From contig NZ_SPDV01000022.1 of NCBI RefSeq assembly GCF_004564275.1, positions 1-61,784 on the forward strand: a stretch of DNA of 61,784 bases, in the 5' to 3' direction. Below the pieces are notes generated by a model. It was not told the origin of the DNA and did no database searches. It saw only the letters and a program-made list of their open reading frames with translations. The DNA is from Sphingomonas parva (ex Maeng et al. 2020). Lineage in GTDB: Bacteria; Pseudomonadota; Alphaproteobacteria; Sphingomonadales; Sphingomonadaceae. Positions 57,609-61,784 of the stretch are shown here, one piece after another. Both the position numbers and the translations under genes were made by a program. Each line of letters opens with the position of its first letter. The stretch's first letter is position 1.

Positions 57609-58349
57609 TCAGCCCTTGCGCGGCCGGGGCTCGACCAGGGTGCGGATCATGCCGCGCAGGGCCTGGACCTCGCGGTTCGACCAATGCGCCTTGGTGAGGA
57701 TGGTTCGGATCGTGTTCTTCGTCGCCGGCGTGCGGTCCGGCGGATGGAAATAGCCGGCGGCGTCGAGCGACTCCTCGAGCTGGCCGATCAGCCCGTCGAG
57801 CTGGCCCTGAGTCGCCTGCGGCTCGCGCTCCTCGATCTCGGTCGGCATCACCACATTGCCCTGCTTCGACCATTCATAGGCGACGAGGATCACCGCCTGG
57901 GCGAGGTTCAGCGAGCGGAACTCGGGGTTGATCGGGACGGTGAGGATCTTGCCGGCGATCGCCACCTCCTCCGTCTCCAGCCCGGAGCGCTCGGCGCCGA
58001 ACAGGATGGCCGAAGGCTCCGGCTGGCGGCGGATCTCCTGGGCCGCTTGCTCGGGGGTCACCACCGGCACGACCAGGCCGCGCTTGCGCACCGTGGTCGC
58101 ATAGACGTGGGTGCAGTCGGCGACCGCATCGGCGACGCTGTCGAACACCCGGGCGCGCTCGAGCACGAGGTCGGCACCCGAGGCCGCGGGCCCGGCGGCG
58201 GGGTTCGGCCAGCCGTCGCGCGGCGTGACCAGCCGCAGGTCGGTGAGGCCGAAGTTCAGCATGGCGCGCGCCGCCTTGCCGATATTCTCGCCGAGCTGGG
58301 GGCGGACGAGGACAATCGCAGGGGCAGGGGCCGTCGCGGACGTGCTCAC
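57609..58349 (-). CDS. trmJ: tRNA (cytidine/uridine-32-2'-O)-methyltransferase TrmJ
   Basis: 246 aa SPOUT methyltransferase. The N-terminal catalytic part has [23 protein letters not shown] and the [12 protein letters not shown] motif. The knot [21 protein letters not shown] follows, and a C-terminal helical extension of about 80 residues distinguishes TrmJ from TrmL. The GTG start overlaps the nrdR stop (GTGA). Last gene of rpiB-glyA-nrdR-trmJ. Confidence 0.93.
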   Translation of the reverse strand: MSTSATAPAPAIVLVRPQLGENIGKAARAMLNFGLTDLRLVTPRDGWPNPAAGPAASGADLVLERARVFDSVADAVADCTHVYATTVRKRGLVVPVVTPEQAAQEIRRQPEPSAILFGAERSGLETEEVAIAGKILTVPINPEFRSLNLAQAVILVAYEWSKQGNVVMPTEIEEREPQATQGQLDGLIGQLEESLDAAGYFHPPDRTPATKNTIRTILTKAHWSNREVQALRGMIRTLVEPRPRKG

Positions 58350-58807
58350 TCGCGCCCCGCCTCGCTCACCGAGCCGGCGAATTCCTCGAAATCCTTGGCC
58401 TCGCGGAAGTCCTTGTAGACGCTGGCGAAGCGTATGTAGGCGACCGGATCGAGCGCCTTCAGCCCGTCCATCACCATGCCGCCGATCCGTGCGGAGTCGA
58501 TCTCGCTCTCGCCGCTTGTCTCGACCTGACGCTGGATCGAGGAGACGAGACGGTCGATCCTCTCCTGCGGCACCGGCCGCTTGCGGCAGGCGATCGCGAT
58601 CGAACGATCGAGCTTGGTGCGGTCGAACGGCTCGCGGCGACTGCCCGACTTCACCACGTTGAGCTCACGCAGCTGGACGCGCTCGAAGGTGGTGAAGCGG
58701 GCGCCGCAATCCTCGCACTGGCGCCGCCGGCGGATGGAGGTGCCGTCCTCGCTGGGACGGCTGTCCTTCACCTGGCTATTGTCATGGGAGCAGAATGGGC
58801 AGCGCAA
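58346..58807 (-). CDS. nrdR: Transcriptional repressor NrdR
   Basis: 153 aa from a TTG start, giving the standard MRCPFC N-terminus. The zinc ribbon uses C3, C6, C31 and C34. The ATP-cone (about 49-139) senses ATP/dATP, and the protein represses ribonucleotide reductase genes. It lies 9 bases after glyA and overlaps trmJ. Confidence 0.98.
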   Translation of the reverse strand: MRCPFCSHDNSQVKDSRPSEDGTSIRRRRQCEDCGARFTTFERVQLRELNVVKSGSRREPFDRTKLDRSIAIACRKRPVPQERIDRLVSSIQRQVETSGESEIDSARIGGMVMDGLKALDPVAYIRFASVYKDFREAKDFEEFAGSVSEAGRE

Positions 58808-58816
58808 CGAAGAGCC

Positions 58817-60133
58817 TTACAGATCCTGGTAGATGGGGAAGCGAGCGCAGAGCGCGCGGACGCGCGCCTTGACCTCGGTCTCGACGGCGGCATTGCCGTC
58901 ATGGCCGTTCGCCTTGAGGCCGTCGAGAACGTCGGCGATCATGTCGGCGATGTCGCGGAACTCGGCGACGCCGAAGCCGCGGGTCGTTCCGGCCGGGGAG
59001 CCGACGCGGATGCCGCTGGTCTTGACCGGCGGCAGCGGGTCGAACGGAATTCCGTTCTTGTTGCAGGTGATCGCCGCGCGCTCGAGCGCCTCGTCGGCGT
59101 CCTTGCCGGTGATGCCGAGCGGGCGGAGGTCGACCAGGGCGAGGTGGGTGTCGGTGCCGCCGGCGACGAGATCGGCGCCGCGCTCCTGCAGCCGGCCGGC
59201 GAGCGCCTTGGCGTTGGCGATCACCGCCTTGGCATAGCTCTTGAAGCCGGGCTGGAGCGCCTCGCCGAAGGCGACCGCCTTGGCGGCGATGACGTGCATC
59301 AGCGGACCGCCCTGGAGACCGGGGAAGACCGCCGAGTTGATCTTCTTGGCGATGTCCTCGTCGTCGGTCAGCACCATGCCGCCGCGCGGGCCGCGCAGAG
59401 TCTTATGGGTGGTGGTCGTGACGACATGGGCGTGGCCGAACGGGGAGGGGTGCTCGCCGGCGGCGACGAGGCCGGCGAAATGGGCCATGTCGACCATCAG
59501 CAGCGCGCCCACCTCGTCGGCGATGGCGCGGAAGCGGGCGAAATCGAGGTGGCGCGGATAGGCCGAGCCGCCGGCGATGATCAGCCGCGGCTTGTGCTCC
59601 CTGGCGAGCCGCGCAACCTCGTCGAAATCAACGAGATGATCGTCCTCGCGGACGCCGTACTGGACGGCGTTGAACCATTTGCCGGAGAGCGCCGGCCTGG
59701 CGCCGTGGGTAAGGTGACCGCCGGCGGCGAGCGACATGCCGAGGATGGTGTCGCCGGGCTGGGTCAGCGCGAGCATGACCGCGCCGTTCGCCTGGGCGCC
59801 GGAATGCGGCTGGACGTTGGCGAAGCCGCAGCCGAACAGCGCCTTGGCGCGCTCGATGGCGAGCGTCTCGACCGAATCCGACGGCGCGCAGCCCTGGTAG
59901 TAGCGCCGGCCCGGATAGCCCTCGGCATATTTGTTGGTGAGCACGGAGCCCTGCGCCTCGAGCACTGCGCGCGACACGATGTTCTCGGACGCGATCAGCT
60001 CGATCTGGTTCTGCTCGCGGTCGAGCTCGGCGGCGATCGCCTCGGCGACCGCATTGTCGGCGTCGGCGAGCCGGCCGGAGAAGAAGCCGCTCGGCTGGAC
60101 GTCGCTGAGATCATTGGCAGGGCGCGTGCTCAT
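58817..60133 (-). CDS. glyA: Serine hydroxymethyltransferase
   Basis: 438 aa PLP enzyme that interconverts serine and glycine with tetrahydrofolate. The cofactor lysine is K244 in [33 protein letters not shown] and [15 protein letters not shown] are canonical. Its ATG overlaps the rpiB stop by 4 bases. It works opposite the glycine cleavage system encoded at 37-42 kb. Confidence 0.99.
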   Translation of the reverse strand: MSTRPANDLSDVQPSGFFSGRLADADNAVAEAIAAELDREQNQIELIASENIVSRAVLEAQGSVLTNKYAEGYPGRRYYQGCAPSDSVETLAIERAKALFGCGFANVQPHSGAQANGAVMLALTQPGDTILGMSLAAGGHLTHGARPALSGKWFNAVQYGVREDDHLVDFDEVARLAREHKPRLIIAGGSAYPRHLDFARFRAIADEVGALLMVDMAHFAGLVAAGEHPSPFGHAHVVTTTTHKTLRGPRGGMVLTDDEDIAKKINSAVFPGLQGGPLMHVIAAKAVAFGEALQPGFKSYAKAVIANAKALAGRLQERGADLVAGGTDTHLALVDLRPLGITGKDADEALERAAITCNKNGIPFDPLPPVKTSGIRVGSPAGTTRGFGVAEFRDIADMIADVLDGLKANGHDGNAAVETEVKARVRALCARFPIYQDL

Positions 60134-60603
60134 GCGGGCTCCTTGGCGAAATCGGGGTTGGTGAGCTTGTCGACGCGGCGCTGGTGGCGCCCGCCGGCGA
60201 AAGGGGTGGCCAGGAAATTTGCGACGCAGTCGCGCGCCGTCTCGACGCCGATCAGCCGGGCGCCGAGTGCGAGCACGTTGGCGTCGTTGTGCTCGCGCGC
60301 CAGACGAGCGGCGAGGCCGTCGGAGACCAGGGCGCAGCGGCAATGGGGATGGCGGTTGACCGCGATCGAGATGCCGATGCCGGAGCCGCACAAGGCGATG
60401 CCGCGCTCGACCTCACCCTCGGCGATCGCCCGGGCCATCCGGTAGCCGTAATCGGGATAATCGACGCTGTCGGTCGAGGTGGTGCCGAGATCGAGCACGT
60501 CATAGCCTTCGCCGCGCAGATGCTCGGCGAGCTCCGCCTTCATCGCGTAGGCGGCGTGATCGGAAACGATGGCGATGCGCTCAGCCACGCCGGAAGACTC
60601 CAT
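60130..60603 (-). CDS. rpiB: Ribose-5-phosphate isomerase B
   Basis: 157 aa. Catalytic C72 is in [19 protein letters not shown] near the N-terminus binds the phosphate sugar. It interconverts ribose-5-P and ribulose-5-P. The ATG at 60603 was taken, but a GTG at 60588 with GGAG 9 bases upstream would give the more usual N-terminus. First gene of the rpiB-glyA-nrdR-trmJ run. Confidence 0.96.
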   Translation of the reverse strand: MESSGVAERIAIVSDHAAYAMKAELAEHLRGEGYDVLDLGTTSTDSVDYPDYGYRMARAIAEGEVERGIALCGSGIGISIAVNRHPHCRCALVSDGLAARLAREHNDANVLALGARLIGVETARDCVANFLATPFAGGRHQRRVDKLTNPDFAKEPA

Positions 60604-60675
60604 TTTCGTCGGAGCCCCACCTCTAGGGGAGGGGCCGGGGATTCGCCACAGGAGTTTGCGGTGCGTGCCGAATTC

Positions 60676-60697
60676 CTCCCTCGGACTGAGGGGGATC
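60676..60697 (-). terminator. Weak hairpin between hemA and rpiB
   Basis: CCCTC-GGACT-GAGGG in the 98-base gap after the hemA stop. No U-tract on the minus strand; low confidence as a terminator. Confidence 0.3.
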
Positions 60698-60701
60698 GAG
60701 C

Positions 60702-61784
60702 TTAGGCCGCGGCGCGCATCTCGAGCCGGTCCCAGATCTCGGTGAGGGCGGCAGCGAGCTCGTGCATCATTGCTTCGTCATGGCTGGGGCCGGGGGTGAA
60801 GCGGAGGCGCTCGGTGCCGCGCGGCACGGTCGGGAAGTTGATCGGCTGGACGTAGACGCCGTATTCGGCGAGCAGGATGTCGCTGATCTTCTTGGCCTTG
60901 ACCGGATCGCCCACCATCAGGGGCACGATGTGGGTGGTCGACGCCATCACCGGCAGGCCCGCCTCGCGGAAGATCGCTTTGAGCTTCGCGGCGGCGGCCT
61001 GCTGGCCCTCGCGCTCGACGGTCGAGGCCTTGAGGTGGCGGACGCTGGCGAGCGCGCCGGCGACCAGCACCGGCGACAGTGAGGTCGTGAAGATGAAGCC
61101 GGGGGCGTAGGAGCGGATCACGTCGACGATGTTGCGATCGGCGGCGATATAGCCGCCCATCACGCCGAACGCCTTGCCGAGCGTGCCCTCGATGATGGTC
61201 AGGCGGTGGGCGACGTCGTCGCGCTCCGAGATGCCGCCGCCGCGCGCGCCGTACATGCCGACGGCATGGACCTCGTCGAGATAGGTCAGCGCGTTGTAGC
61301 GGTCGGCGAGGTCGCAGATCGCGGCGATCGGCGCGACGTCGCCGTCCATCGAATAGACGCTCTCGAACGCGATCAGCTTGGGCGCCTCGGGATCGGCGGC
61401 GGCGAGCAATTCTTCCAGATGGGCCAGATCGTTGTGGCGGAAGATCTGCTTCTCGCAGCCCGAGGTGCGGATCCCCGCGATCATCGAGGCGTGGTTCAGC
61501 TCGTCCGAGAAAATGATGCAGCCGGGCAGGATCTTGCCGAGCGTCGAAAGCGTCGCCTCGTTGGAGATATAGCCCGAAGTGAAGAGCAAAGCCGCTTCCT
61601 TGCCGTGCAAGTCGGCAAGCTCGGCCTCGAGATCGACATGGTAATGAGTGTTGCCGCCGATGTTGCGGGTGCCGCCGGAGCCGGCGCCGACGTCGTGCAG
61701 CGCCTCCTCCATCGCCGCGATCACGGCCTCGTGCTGGCCCATCGCGAGATAATCGTTCGAGCACCAGACGGTGATCGGCTTCGG
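60702..61784 (-). CDS. hemA: 5-aminolevulinate synthase (5' end outside window)
   Basis: 360 residues of the C-terminal part are visible, up to the right edge. ALAS condenses glycine with succinyl-CoA to start haem synthesis in alphaproteobacteria. Seen: [12 protein letters not shown] at the edge, [37 protein letters not shown] and the PLP lysine in [12 protein letters not shown]. The glycine-specific TRNIxG and C-terminal [12 protein letters not shown] support ALAS over other alpha-oxoamine synthases. The first 40 or so residues are missing. Confidence 0.97.
   Translation of the reverse strand, partial: PKPITVWCSNDYLAMGQHEAVIAAMEEALHDVGAGSGGTRNIGGNTHYHVDLEAELADLHGKEAALLFTSGYISNEATLSTLGKILPGCIIFSDELNHASMIAGIRTSGCEKQIFRHNDLAHLEELLAAADPEAPKLIAFESVYSMDGDVAPIAAICDLADRYNALTYLDEVHAVGMYGARGGGISERDDVAHRLTIIEGTLGKAFGVMGGYIAADRNIVDVIRSYAPGFIFTTSLSPVLVAGALASVRHLKASTVEREGQQAAAAKLKAIFREAGLPVMASTTHIVPLMVGDPVKAKKISDILLAEYGVYVQPINFPTVPRGTERLRFTPGPSHDEAMMHELAAALTEIWDRLEMRAAA

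Overview
The window is high-GC chromosomal DNA from an alphaproteobacterium, most likely a member of the Sphingomonadales. The basis is a single-operon cytochrome bc1 (petABC), the ALAS-type hemA, the rpiB-glyA-nrdR-trmJ order, an alphaproteobacterial Tad pilus cluster, many GTG/TTG starts with 1-4 base stop/start overlaps, and several small exported proteins of a sphingomonad style. Genus cannot be fixed from the sequence alone. Most of the window is core housekeeping DNA; the accessory material is at the left edge and in a few intergenic repeats.

Left part (1-7.9 kb): the 3' end of an integrase-type transposase with its terminal repeats, a DUF559 gene followed in frame by an orphan argD C-terminal tail, hslO, a candidate small RNA with its own terminator, queC-queE (queuosine precursors), a tandem 61-bp repeat, two exported proteins, lipB, a membrane protein and a GNAT acetyltransferase. 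7.9-25 kb: hemF-trmL, petABC, a WQGRQG-repeat lipoprotein, a MaoC hydratase, ychF, rplY-pth, a TraB/GumN lipoprotein, glyQ-glyS, ppdK, and a lone MCE (MlaD-like) gene. 25.2-32.3 kb: a seven-gene Tad/Flp pilus operon on the minus strand (cpaA-cpaB-cpaC-cpaD-cpaE-tadB-tadC) in which the motor ATPase gene cpaF and the pilin are absent.

32.4-43 kb: a hydrolase/FAD-oxidoreductase pair, rnhA, ispH, an exported lipoprotein, then a tandem glycine riboswitch controlling gcvT-gcvH-(methyltransferase)-gcvPA-gcvPB-(DUF938). 43-56 kb: a hydrophilic small protein, a PAP2 phosphatase, a CTERM-sorted surface protein, a 56-aa protein preceded by two sequence dyads, a GH1-like glycosidase, exported and CPBP proteins, tRNA-Lys(UUU), folK, a family-5-type uracil-DNA glycosylase, an orphan PAS histidine kinase, and a minus-strand M28 peptidase-aguA-aguB run (agmatine to putrescine). 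56.3-61.8 kb: rpsD, a monofunctional chorismate mutase, trmJ, nrdR, glyA, rpiB and the 3' part of hemA (ALAS), which runs off the right edge.

A recurring metabolic theme is glycine: it is charged to tRNA (GlyQS), sensed by the riboswitch, cleaved (GcvTHP), interconverted with serine (GlyA) and used for haem (ALAS, with HemF later in the same pathway). I did not find a clearly novel defence or biosynthetic system. The observations most worth checking are the candidate sRNA with a CtrA-like upstream site, the Tad locus without cpaF, the DUF559/argD junction, the methyltransferases inside the gcv operon, and the small gene with two upstream dyads.
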